25,943 bases of DNA, taken from contig DASZQG010000214.1 in NCBI GenBank assembly GCA_035550075.1, positions 1 to 25,943 on the forward strand, in the 5' to 3' direction. Positions 1 to 7,548 of the stretch are shown here, piece after piece. Below the pieces are notes generated by a model, which ran no database searches, was not told the DNA's origin, and worked only from the letters and a program-made list of their open reading frames with translations. A program made the position numbers and the translations under genes. The DNA is from AWTP1-13 sp035550075 (GTDB taxonomy: Bacteria > Pseudomonadota > Alphaproteobacteria > Rhizobiales > Hyphomicrobiaceae). The first letter of the stretch is position 1, and every line of letters begins with the position of its first letter.

Positions 1-1704
1 CTCGGTCCGGCGAGCTTTGTCGGGTTCTGGGGCGGGGTGCTTCTCGCCGCGCTGCTGACGGGCCTGATCGGCGCCGCCATCGAAGTCGTTCTGCTGCGCC
101 GCATCTATCAGGCGCCGGAGCTGTTTCAACTTCTCGCCACCTTCGGCGTCGTGCTGATGGTGCAGGATGTCGCGCTTGCCGCGTGGGGCGCGCAGGACCT
201 GCTCGGACCCCGCGCTCCGGGCCTGCGCAGCTTCGTGGAAATCCTCGGCGCGCGATTTCCGACCTATGAGCTGTTCCTGATTCTGCTCGGTCCGGCCGTG
301 CTGGGCGCTCTTTGGCTGCTGTTCCGCCGCACCCGCTGGGGCACGCTGGTGCGCGCCGCCACTCTCGATCGAGAGATGGTCGGCGCCCTCGGCGTCAACC
401 AGCGCTTGCTGTTCACGTCCGTGTTCTTCCTCGGGTCTGCGCTGGCGGGCCTGGGCGGCGCGCTGCAACTCCCGCGCGAGTCCCTCACTCTGCACATGGA
501 CCTGTCCACCATCGCGGAGGCCTTTGTGGTCGTCGTGGTCGGTGGGCTCGGCAGCATTACGGGCGCCTATCTTGCCGCTGTGCTGATCGGCGTGATGCAC
601 GCGCTGGGCATCCTCGTGTTCCCCAAGATCACGCTCGTGCTCGTGTTCCTGATCATGGCGGTGGTGCTGATCGTGCGGCCATATGGCTTCCTGGGCCGCC
701 GCCCTGTGGGTGCACATGCCGGTGCCAGTGCGCGTGAGCCGCTGCTTACCGTTGCCACGCGTGAGACGAAGATCATCGGCCTCATGTTCCTGGCGGTGCT
801 GCTGGTGGTGCCATTCATGGTCGGCGACTATGCCACCAGCCTCATCACCGAGCTGATCATCCTGACGCTGTTTGCCGCCAGCCTGCATTTCATCATGGGG
901 CCGGGCGGTCTCGCCTCGTTCGGTCATGCGGCGTATTTCGGTCTCGGCGCCTATGGCGCAGCGCTCGCGGCCAAGTGGCTCGCTGTGCCGATGACCGTTG
1001 GCCTGCTGTTCGCGCCCCTGCTCGCGGGCCTTGCCGGCCTCGTGTTCGGCTGGTTCTGCGTGCGTCTGTCGGGCGTCTATCTCGCCATGCTGACCCTGGC
1101 CTTCGCACAGATCGCGTGGTCGGTCGCCTTCCAGTGGGTGGAGCTGACCGGCGGCGACAACGGCATTCTGGGCGTTTGGCCCTCGCCCTGGGCTTCGGGC
1201 AAGCTTGCCTACTACTACCTCGCCCTCGCGCTCTGCGCGGGCTGCGTCCTTGCCCTGCGTGTCATTATTTTCTCGCCGTTCGGCTACGCCCTGCGCGCCG
1301 GCCGCGACAGCGCGGTGCGGGCAGAGGCGATCGGCCTCGACGTGTCGCGCATCAATTGGGCGGCGTTTTCCATCGCGGCCACGGCGGGCGGGATCGCGGG
1401 TGGGCTGTTCGCTTATTTCAAGGGCAGCGTATTTCCCACCTACATGGCGATCTCCAAATCCGTCGATGCGCTGCTGATGGTTCTGCTTGGCGGAGTGCAG
1501 ACCGTCAGCGGCCCGATTGCGGGCGCTTTTGCTTTTGCGGGGCTTGAGGACCAGCTCGTGCGCGCGACGCCCTACTGGCGATTTATTCTCGGCCTCGCCA
1601 TCGTCGTCCTGGTGCTGGCGTTCCCTGACGGGCTCGTCGGCGGGCTGCTCAAGCTGCGAGAACGCCTTGCTCGCCACCGCGCGCCGGCTGAGGAGGCCCC
1701 GTGA
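1..1704 (+). CDS. Fused LivH-LivM permease of a LIV-type ABC importer (5' end outside the window)
   Basis: This is the inner-membrane channel of a branched-chain-amino-acid-type (HAAT family) ABC importer. The frame is open from base 1, so the gene starts to the left; the GTG at position 37 lies inside a membrane segment and is not a believable start. The first ~230 visible residues are LivH-like, including a hydrophobic run ending in GGLGSITGAYLAAVLIG. A short hydrophilic linker follows (around bases 700-765), then ~290 LivM-like residues with the LivM hallmarks FGHAAYFGLGAYGAALAAK and LRAGRDSAVRAEAIGLDV. LivH and LivM are usually separate proteins; here they form one chain. The stop overlaps the livG GTG by 4 bp, which suggests translational coupling. 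The substrate cannot be read from the permease, and the binding protein is probably upstream, outside the window. Confidence 0.9.
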   Translation, partial: LGPASFVGFWGGVLLAALLTGLIGAAIEVVLLRRIYQAPELFQLLATFGVVLMVQDVALAAWGAQDLLGPRAPGLRSFVEILGARFPTYELFLILLGPAVLGALWLLFRRTRWGTLVRAATLDREMVGALGVNQRLLFTSVFFLGSALAGLGGALQLPRESLTLHMDLSTIAEAFVVVVVGGLGSITGAYLAAVLIGVMHALGILVFPKITLVLVFLIMAVVLIVRPYGFLGRRPVGAHAGASAREPLLTVATRETKIIGLMFLAVLLVVPFMVGDYATSLITELIILTLFAASLHFIMGPGGLASFGHAAYFGLGAYGAALAAKWLAVPMTVGLLFAPLLAGLAGLVFGWFCVRLSGVYLAMLTLAFAQIAWSVAFQWVELTGGDNGILGVWPSPWASGKLAYYYLALALCAGCVLALRVIIFSPFGYALRAGRDSAVRAEAIGLDVSRINWAAFSIAATAGGIAGGLFAYFKGSVFPTYMAISKSVDALLMVLLGGVQTVSGPIAGAFAFAGLEDQLVRATPYWRFILGLAIVVLVLAFPDGLVGGLLKLRERLARHRAPAEEAP

Positions 1705-2465
1705 GTCCGCCCGTGCTCGAAGCGAGGGATCTTGCCAAGGCATTCGGCGGCGTCCGCGCCGTGGATGGCGTCAGCTTCAGCGTAGAGGCGGGCCACCTGC
1801 TCGCCCTTATTGGCCCCAACGGCGCTGGCAAGACGACGTGTTTCAACCTGCTCAATGGCCAGCTTCGTCCCGACGCCGGGCGTGTTTTACTCGATGGCCG
1901 TGACGTCACTGGGCTTGCGCCGCGCAAGGTGTGGCGGCTCGGTGTCGGCCGCACCTTCCAGATCACCGCCACCTTTGCCTCCATGACAGTGCGCGAAAAC
2001 GTGCAGACCGCACTGCTTTCGCATCATGGCCAGGTCTGGCGCCCCTGGGGCCGCGCGCGCGACGCCTTCCGCGCAGAGGCCGATGCCCTGCTGGCCCAGG
2101 CTGGTATGGAGGCGCAGGCCGAGCGTGCCTGTGGGGTTCTGGCCTACGGCGACCTCAAGCGCGTCGAGCTGGCGGTCGCACTCGCCAACGGGCCCAAGCT
2201 TCTGCTGATGGATGAGCCGACCGCCGGCATGGCCCCGGCCGAGCGCATCGCCCTGATGGCGCTGACCCGCAGCATCGCCCGCGAGCAGAACATCGCCGTG
2301 CTGTTCACTGAGCACGACATGGACACCGTGTTCGCCCACGCCGATCGCATCATCGTGCTCGACCGCGGCCGCCTGATCGCCGATGGCACCGCGGAGGAGG
2401 TGCGAGCCAACGCTGACGTGCAGGCGGTCTACCTTGGCGCCGGCACAACCTTCGGACATGCCTGA
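1701..2465 (+). CDS. livG: LIV-type ABC importer ATPase, LivG
   Basis: This is a cytoplasmic ATPase of 254 aa, the usual LivG length, driving the adjacent fused permease. Walker A is GPNGAGKTT at about residues 38-46. The signature motif is the LivG-type LAYGDLKRVELA, Walker B is LLLMDEPTAGMAP, and the switch histidine lies in FTEHDMD. The GTG start overlaps the permease stop (GTGA), and the stop overlaps the ATG of the next gene by one base (TGATG), so the three genes are co-translated. The GMAP after Walker B and the C-terminal YLG motif are typical of LivG rather than LivF. Substrate unknown. Confidence 0.93.
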   Translation: MSPPVLEARDLAKAFGGVRAVDGVSFSVEAGHLLALIGPNGAGKTTCFNLLNGQLRPDAGRVLLDGRDVTGLAPRKVWRLGVGRTFQITATFASMTVRENVQTALLSHHGQVWRPWGRARDAFRAEADALLAQAGMEAQAERACGVLAYGDLKRVELAVALANGPKLLLMDEPTAGMAPAERIALMALTRSIAREQNIAVLFTEHDMDTVFAHADRIIVLDRGRLIADGTAEEVRANADVQAVYLGAGTTFGHA

Positions 2466-3166
2466 TGCTGAGTGTCGAAAATCTCCACGCCTATTATGGC
2501 CGCGCCCACATCCTCGCCGATGTGGGTTTCGCCGTGCCCAAGGGCGAGGTGGTGGTGCTGCTCGGCCGCAACGGCGCCGGCAAGTCGACAACCCTGAAAG
2601 CGGTGATGGGGCTCGTGCCGCCAACCCGCGGCCGCATCGTATTCCAGGGAACCGACATTGCCGGCGAACAGCCGTTCGAGATTGCGCGGCTCGGTCTCGG
2701 CTATGTGCCGGAGGACCGTCGCATATTCGGCGAACTCACGGTGGCCGAGAACCTGGAGGTCGGCAGCCGCCCGCCGCGACCCGGCGTGCCGCAATGGACG
2801 CGGGAGAAGTTGTTTGCCTTGTTTCCAAATCTCGCCCGCATGCAGGAGCGGCCCGGCGGCCAGATGTCAGGCGGCGAGCAGCAGATGTTGACGATCGCGC
2901 GTACGCTGATGGGCAACCCGTCGCTCGTGCTTCTCGATGAACCATCCGAGGGTCTGGCGCCCGTCATCGTTGAGCAGATGGCGAAAACCATCCTCGATCT
3001 CAAGCGCGAGGGGTTGACGGTGCTGCTGTCCGAGCAAAACCTGCATTTCGCCCGCGCTGTCGGCGACCGCGCCCTCGTCATAGAGAAGGGCCGCATTCGC
3101 TTCGCCGGCACCATGGCCGAGTTGATGGCGAACGAGGGCGTGCGGGCGCAGTATTTGAGTTTGTAG
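2465..3166 (+). CDS. livF: LIV-type ABC importer ATPase, LivF
   Basis: This is the second ATPase of the importer, 233 aa, expected to pair with LivG under the fused permease. Walker A is GRNGAGKST at about residues 34-42. The ABC signature is MSGGEQQML, Walker B is LVLLDEPSEGLAP, and the switch region is LLSEQNLHFA; the SEGLAP and SEQN forms mark LivF. Its ATG overlaps the livG stop by one base. It is the last gene of this operon: a candidate terminator hairpin follows about 100 bp downstream, and the next gene (oxyR) is on the other strand. Confidence 0.93.
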   Translation: MLSVENLHAYYGRAHILADVGFAVPKGEVVVLLGRNGAGKSTTLKAVMGLVPPTRGRIVFQGTDIAGEQPFEIARLGLGYVPEDRRIFGELTVAENLEVGSRPPRPGVPQWTREKLFALFPNLARMQERPGGQMSGGEQQMLTIARTLMGNPSLVLLDEPSEGLAPVIVEQMAKTILDLKREGLTVLLSEQNLHFARAVGDRALVIEKGRIRFAGTMAELMANEGVRAQYLSL

Positions 3167-3264
3167 GGTCACGTGGGGTTGGGGGCCTCGGGAGGCATCA
3201 GGATGCCGACGCTTGTCGAAAACTCGGAAGGGCCGAACCGGAACTGGCCACGGATTTAATTCTG

Positions 3265-3288
3265 TATCCCTCGACGAGAGGGATATTT
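3265..3288 (+). terminator. Hairpin terminator candidate between livF and oxyR
   Basis: A perfect 8-bp inverted repeat, TATCCCTC (3265-3272) and GAGGGATA (3278-3285), encloses a 5-nt loop and is followed by TTT on the plus strand. It lies between the convergent livF and oxyR genes and could end livF transcription, perhaps in both directions. The T-run is short, so intrinsic termination is only moderately supported. The rest of 3167-3315 holds a few small GC-rich dyads and no gene. Confidence 0.5.
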
Positions 3289-3315
3289 CGCCGGGGCGAA
3301 GTTCCGGGATGACAC

Positions 3316-4215
3316 TCAGTCCCTGTTCGCCGCCTCCACGATCAGCGCACCCAGCGCGGCGAAGTCGCGCTTGCGCGGCGAGGTCTCGCGCCACGCGAGG
3401 CCCACGACGCGCTTCGGCTCCGGGTCGGCAAAGTGCATGACGCGAATGTCGGCACGCTTCGTTTCCAGGGCGAGGCTCAGTTCGGGCAGCAGCGTCAGCC
3501 CGAGGCCGTTCGCCACCATCTGCACGATGGTGGAAAGGCTCGACGCGCCGAACATATCGATGCTTTCCACCTTGCGCAGGCTGCAGAACGCAAGAGCCTG
3601 GTCGCGCAGGCAGTGGCCTTCCTCGAGCAGCAGAAGCCGGTCGTTCCGCAACAGATCCGGCGTTGCGCGCACACGGCTGCCGACCTTGCGCGAAGCCGGC
3701 AGCGCCAGCAGGAAGCGGTCGTCGAACAGCGGCATCGCTTCTATGCCGGGGTGCTCCACCGGCAGCGCCAGCAGCACCACGTCGAGCTGGCCGTCGACCA
3801 GCTCCTCCAGCAGCTTCTGTGTCTGCGTCTCGCGTAACTGCAGATCGAGGTCGGGGTGCGCAGCCCGGATCAGGGGCAGCAGTTGCGGCAGCAGGTAGGG
3901 CGCAATCGAGGGGATGGCGCCGAAGCGAAGCGTGCCAGAAAAGGTGCCGGCAAGCTGGCGTGCGCTGTCGATGAGGTCGGTCACGTCGGCCAGGAGGCGC
4001 GCCGCGCGCTCGGCGATCTCCCGCCCACCGGGCGTAAGGCTGACGCCCTTGCGGCCACGCTCAAGAAGCTGGAGCCCGAGTTCCTTTTCGAGGTCCTGGA
4101 TCTGCATGGAAAGCGCGGGCTGCGTTACCGCGCACTGTTCGGCCGCAAGCCCGAAATGGCCTGTTTGCGCGACGGCGCTGAAGTATCGGAGCTGCCTGAT
4201 CGAGATCACCAGCAA
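3316..4215 (-). CDS. oxyR: Hydrogen-peroxide sensor OxyR (LysR family)
   Basis: This is a LysR-type regulator of 299 aa (297 from the second possible start). The N-terminal helix-turn-helix covers residues ~5-65 (RQLRYFSAVAQTGHFGLAAEQ, then TQPALSMQIQDLEKELG). The effector domain contains GHCLRDQALAFC, giving cysteines at about 202 and 211. They are nine residues apart, as are C199 and C208, the peroxide-reactive disulfide pair of E. coli OxyR; this and the divergent katG make the identification firm. The start is uncertain because all candidates are non-ATG: TTG at 4215, CTG at 4212 and GTG at 4209. GTG 4209, giving MISIRQLRYF, fits the family best. No clear ribosome-binding site precedes it. 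OxyR oxidised by H2O2 would be expected to activate katG. Confidence 0.95.
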   Translation of the reverse strand: MLVISIRQLRYFSAVAQTGHFGLAAEQCAVTQPALSMQIQDLEKELGLQLLERGRKGVSLTPGGREIAERAARLLADVTDLIDSARQLAGTFSGTLRFGAIPSIAPYLLPQLLPLIRAAHPDLDLQLRETQTQKLLEELVDGQLDVVLLALPVEHPGIEAMPLFDDRFLLALPASRKVGSRVRATPDLLRNDRLLLLEEGHCLRDQALAFCSLRKVESIDMFGASSLSTIVQMVANGLGLTLLPELSLALETKRADIRVMHFADPEPKRVVGLAWRETSPRKRDFAALGALIVEAANRD

Positions 4216-4217
4216 TC

Positions 4218-4246
4218 AATAAATCTGATCGAGACAGCGAAGTAAA
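4218..4246 (-). promoter_or_regulatory. Possible oxyR promoter
   Basis: Read on the minus strand, TTTACT (4246-4241) and TTTATT (4223-4218) are separated by exactly 17 bp and match the sigma-70 consensus at 4 of 6 positions each. The predicted transcript start would fall at about 4211-4212, almost on the GTG start at 4209, so the mRNA would be nearly leaderless. This agrees with the missing ribosome-binding site, but the boxes are weak. Confidence 0.35.
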
Positions 4247-4273
4247 CCAATTTGAGCTGATCGCTTGTGATCG
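4226..4273. promoter_or_regulatory. TGATCG repeats in the oxyR-katG control region (candidate OxyR site)
   Basis: The hexamer TGATCG occurs at 4226-4231, 4258-4263 and 4268-4273, and again just inside oxyR at 4197-4202. The last two intergenic copies are exactly 10 bp apart, one helical turn, and fill the spacer of the proposed katG promoter; the others are 29 and 32 bp apart, about three turns. OxyR binds as a tetramer to several contacts on one DNA face. The E. coli ATAG/CTAT consensus is not obvious here, so assigning these boxes to OxyR is inference. Confidence 0.35.
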
Positions 4274-4280
4274 TTAGAAT
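4252..4280 (+). promoter_or_regulatory. katG promoter
   Basis: TTGAGC (4252-4257) and TAGAAT (4275-4280) are separated by 17 bp and match the sigma-70 consensus at 4 of 6 and 5 of 6 positions. The predicted start lies ~30 bp before the katG start codon. A good ribosome-binding site, AAGGAG at 4307-4312, sits 7 nt before the ATG at 4320. Confidence 0.6.
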
Positions 4281-4319
4281 GGCTGTCAGGAGTTCCGCAC
4301 GACGTGAAGGAGTGGGGTG

Positions 4320-6500
4320 ATGGACGCGAAAGTCGACGACAAGGGCCCAGGCAAATGTCCGTTCTCGGGTGGCCGTTCCAACCGCGATTGGTGGCCAAAG
4401 CAGCTCGACGTCCAGGTCCTTCATCGCAATTCTCGCCTGTCCGATCCGATGGGCGAGGACTTCGACTACGCGAAGGAATTCAAGAGCCTCGATCTCAACG
4501 CGGTTGTGAAAGATCTGACCGCGCTGATGACGGATTCGAAGGACTGGTGGCCGGCCGATTTCGGTCACTACGGCGGTCTGATGATCCGCATGGCGTGGCA
4601 CAGTGCCGGCACCTATCGCATCACCGATGGCCGCGGCGGCGCCGGCGGCGGTCAGCAGCGGTTCGCGCCGCTCAATTCCTGGCCGGACAATGCCAACCTC
4701 GACAAGGCGCGCCGCCTGCTGTGGCCCATCAAGCAGAAGTACGGCCGCAAGATTTCCTGGGCCGACCTGATGGTCCTCGCCGGCAATGTCGCGCTGGAGT
4801 CGATGGGGTTCAAGACATTCGGCTTCGCCGGCGGCAGGGTGGACACCTGGGAGCCTGAGGAGCTGTTCTGGGGCCCCGAAGGATCCTGGCTCGGAGACGA
4901 GCGCTACAGCGGCGAGCGCCAGCTTGCCGAGCCGCTTGGCGCGGTGCAGATGGGCCTGATCTATGTGAACCCGGAAGGGCCGAACGGCAATCCGGACCCC
5001 GTCGCGGCCGCCAAGGACATCCGAGAGACGTTCCGGCGCATGGCGATGAACGACGAGGAGACGGTGGCGCTGATCGCCGGCGGTCACTCGTTCGGCAAGA
5101 CACATGGTGCTGGCGATCCCTCCCTGATCGGCCCGGAGCCTGAAGGCGCGGCCATCGAGGACCAGGGGCTCGGATGGAAAAGCCGGTACAAGACCGGCGT
5201 TGGCTGTGACGCCATCACCGGCGGTCCCGAGGTCACGTGGACGCAGACGCCCACCAAATGGAGCAACCTGTTCTTCAAGAACCTGTTCGAAAACGAATGG
5301 GAGCTGACGACGAGCCCGGCCGGAGCCAAGCAGTGGAAGGCAAAGGGTGCGCAGGAGTCGATTCCGGACGCTTTCGACCCGTCGAAAAAGCATGTGCCCA
5401 CCATGCTGACGACGGACCTGTCGTTGCGCATGGATCCCGTCTACGAGAAGATCTCCCGGCGCTTCTATGAAAACCCGGACCAGTTTGCCGATGCATTTGC
5501 GCGGGCGTGGTTCAAGCTCACTCACCGCGACATGGGGCCCGTGGCACGCTATCTCGGCCCGCTGGTGCCGAAGGAAACATTGATCTGGCAGGACCCGATC
5601 CCAGCCGTCGATCACAAGCTGATCGACGATAAGGACATCGCGGCGCTGAAGGCGAAAATCCTTGCCTCGGGTCTGACCGTGCCGCAGCTCGTGGCGACCG
5701 CCTGGGCCTCCGCCTCGACATTCCGGGGGTCCGACAAGCGCGGCGGCGCCAACGGTGCGCGCATCCGCCTCGCGCCCCAGAAGGACTGGGAGGTCAACGA
5801 GCCGACGCAGCTCAAGACGGTGCTGTCGAAGCTCGAAGCCGTGCAGAAAGAGTTCAACGACGCGGCGGCCGGCGGCAAGAAAGTGTCACTCGCCGACCTG
5901 ATCGTTCTGGGCGGTTCGGCGGCCGTGGAGAAGGCGGCAAAGGACGCGGGCGTGGATTTGAAGGTTGGCTTCGCGCCGGGGCGCGCAGATGCCTCGCAGG
6001 AGCAGACCGATGTGGAATCGTTCGCGCCGCTGGAGCCGCGTGCCGACGGCTTCCGCAACTATGTGAACGGTGGCAAGCAACAGTTCATGACGCCGGAAGA
6101 GGCGCTGGTGGACCGCGCGCAGCTGTTGCGGCTCACCGGTCCCGAGATGACCGTTCTGGTCGGCGGTCTGCGCGTACTGGGCGCCAACGCCAAGGGCTCG
6201 AAACAAGGCGTGTTCACCAGCCAGCCGGGGAAGCTGACGAATGACTTCTTCCTCAACCTCCTCGACATGAACACCGCGTGGACCGAGACGGGCGACAACG
6301 CGTACGAGGGCCGCGACCGCAAGACCAACGCGGTCAAGTGGGCCGCCACCCGCGTGGACCTGATCTTCGGGGCGCACTCGCAGTTGCGCGCCTTTGCCGA
6401 GGTCTATGGCGCAGCCGATGCCAAGGAGAAGTTCGCAAGGGACTTCGCCGCGGCATGGACCAAGGTGATGAACGCCGACCGGTTCGATCTGCACAGCTGA
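4320..6500 (+). CDS. katG: Catalase-peroxidase KatG
   Basis: This is a bifunctional haem enzyme that removes H2O2 by catalase and peroxidase reactions, 726 aa, the normal KatG length. The distal-side triad is in RMAWHSAGTYR (R90, W93, H94 from ATG 4320). The Trp-Tyr-Met adduct needed for catalase activity is complete: W93, Y215 in GLIYVNPEGPNG, and M241 in FRRMAMNDEE. The proximal haem ligand is H256 in GGHSFGKTHGAG. The second, haem-free peroxidase-like domain covers roughly residues 415-720. ATG 4320 is preferred over GTG 4317 because AAGGAG at 4307-4312 is then 7 nt away. It is divergent from oxyR and almost certainly controlled by it. Confidence 0.97.
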   Translation: MDAKVDDKGPGKCPFSGGRSNRDWWPKQLDVQVLHRNSRLSDPMGEDFDYAKEFKSLDLNAVVKDLTALMTDSKDWWPADFGHYGGLMIRMAWHSAGTYRITDGRGGAGGGQQRFAPLNSWPDNANLDKARRLLWPIKQKYGRKISWADLMVLAGNVALESMGFKTFGFAGGRVDTWEPEELFWGPEGSWLGDERYSGERQLAEPLGAVQMGLIYVNPEGPNGNPDPVAAAKDIRETFRRMAMNDEETVALIAGGHSFGKTHGAGDPSLIGPEPEGAAIEDQGLGWKSRYKTGVGCDAITGGPEVTWTQTPTKWSNLFFKNLFENEWELTTSPAGAKQWKAKGAQESIPDAFDPSKKHVPTMLTTDLSLRMDPVYEKISRRFYENPDQFADAFARAWFKLTHRDMGPVARYLGPLVPKETLIWQDPIPAVDHKLIDDKDIAALKAKILASGLTVPQLVATAWASASTFRGSDKRGGANGARIRLAPQKDWEVNEPTQLKTVLSKLEAVQKEFNDAAAGGKKVSLADLIVLGGSAAVEKAAKDAGVDLKVGFAPGRADASQEQTDVESFAPLEPRADGFRNYVNGGKQQFMTPEEALVDRAQLLRLTGPEMTVLVGGLRVLGANAKGSKQGVFTSQPGKLTNDFFLNLLDMNTAWTETGDNAYEGRDRKTNAVKWAATRVDLIFGAHSQLRAFAEVYGAADAKEKFARDFAAAWTKVMNADRFDLHS

Positions 6501-6525
6501 TTGAGGCTGAACTTGAAAGTGCCGT

Positions 6526-6608
6526 CCCGGTTACTCGTTGCCGGGATCCATCAATTCGCAAACGCCGGCGCGCGCTGAGAGATGGATCCCCGGGGCAAGC
6601 CCCGGGAT
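6526..6608. repeat. Composite extragenic palindrome downstream of katG
   Basis: Several GC-rich dyads nest between katG and the convergent UPF0280 gene. CCGGGATCCATC (6541-6552) pairs with GATGGATCCCCGG (6581-6593) with a one-base bulge. ATCCCCGGGGC (6586-6596) can instead pair with GCCCCGGGAT (6599-6608) across a 2-nt loop. CCCGG (6526-6530) pairs with CCGGG (6541-6545). The pairings exclude one another. The CCGGGATGA ending resembles dispersed palindromic elements common in alphaproteobacterial spacers, and CCGGGATGACA also occurs at 3304-3314. It may act as a bidirectional terminator. The rest of 6501-6671 holds no gene. Confidence 0.55.
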
Positions 6609-6671
6609 GAACGGCGAGGGACTGTCTTCGTATCCGGAAGAGCGCTGGGCGGCCGCCAGGTGTGGCCGCCC

Positions 6672-7544
6672 TTATTTCGGGCCGGCAAGATATGCAGCCG
6701 GTGAACCAACGCTGCGCCATTCTCCAGCTAGGGCGAGAAGCGCGGCAGCGATCAAGCCGGAACGGCGGAGGTCTTCAGCGCAGGCAACACCGGCATCGAG
6801 CGCGGCGGCGATCTGAGCCGGCGCCAGTGGGCCGACGTCGACCGTGACCAGCCGGTCGCCGAGGTCGCTGTCAGGGTCCAGCGCCTGCGCCGGCTGGCGC
6901 CGCACCGCCGGGTCGTCGATGTTCACCGCGTTTGCGATCAGGGTCGCTGCAACATCGGCGCCCGGCGCGTCGTGCGCCAGCACGGTCACAGCGTCGGCGA
7001 TGCCGAGCGAGAACGAGCGACCCCGCCAGCCGCTGGTGGCGATCCCGCGGACGCCCATGCCGTGGGAAATCCGCACCTCGCCTTCCGGCACCGCCGTCTC
7101 CAGCGAGCGGACCACGCCGATCGCCAACGAGGTGCCGGGCGTCAGATGCAGCGCGATGTCGCCGCCGTCGTTGACGTAGGCGCGCGTCAGAGGCGCTGCG
7201 GCGGTCATGGCCCCGAGCACCGCCTCCGCCACCGCGCCCGCCACCGCCGCCATCGGCGTGATGAACTGGCTGCGATAAGGCCCGCACGCCTCCACCATCC
7301 GCCGCGCGATGGGGCCTCTGACGTACCTCTCCTCGCCTGAGGAAGACCCCACCGGCATCCGCAACAGCGGAAGTTCGGCGACGAGTTCGGCCAGCAGGCC
7401 GTCGAAGCGGCGCTCCGCCGCGCGGTAGGCTGCGGCCACCGCCTCCGGCGCACCGTCCGCCCAGATGATGAGATCGATCGGCCCCTCGTTGAGATGCAGC
7501 CGGTTGCCGGGCAGCATCGCAGCCTGGTGACGCCCACCCGCCAC
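6672..7544 (-). CDS. UPF0280 family protein (ApbE-like fold)
   Basis: This protein of about 290 aa matches the UPF0280 family, distant relatives of ApbE FMN transferases with no firmly assigned reaction. Family-like stretches are HLNEGPIDLIIWADG near the N-terminus, GPIARRMVEACGPY, FITPMAAVAGAVAEAVL and the nucleotide-binding-like AYVNDGGDIALHL. The start is GTG 7544: it lies 4 nt after the stop of the upstream gene, and GAGGTGA, overlapping that stop, is a good ribosome-binding site. A TTG at 7568 would extend the frame by 8 residues. It is the last gene of the operon after the hydroxylase and the 6-hydroxynicotinate-reductase homologue. A role in flavin loading of a neighbour is possible but is inference. 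Confidence 0.82.
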   Translation of the reverse strand: MAGGRHQAAMLPGNRLHLNEGPIDLIIWADGAPEAVAAAYRAAERRFDGLLAELVAELPLLRMPVGSSSGEERYVRGPIARRMVEACGPYRSQFITPMAAVAGAVAEAVLGAMTAAAPLTRAYVNDGGDIALHLTPGTSLAIGVVRSLETAVPEGEVRISHGMGVRGIATSGWRGRSFSLGIADAVTVLAHDAPGADVAATLIANAVNIDDPAVRRQPAQALDPDSDLGDRLVTVDVGPLAPAQIAAALDAGVACAEDLRRSGLIAAALLALAGEWRSVGSPAAYLAGPK

Positions 7545-7548
7545 GGGC

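Noticed and set aside
4206..5615. A 469-codon open frame on the minus strand across the start of katG
   Set aside because: It is antisense to the conserved KatG catalytic region and overlaps the oxyR start; no family resemblance.
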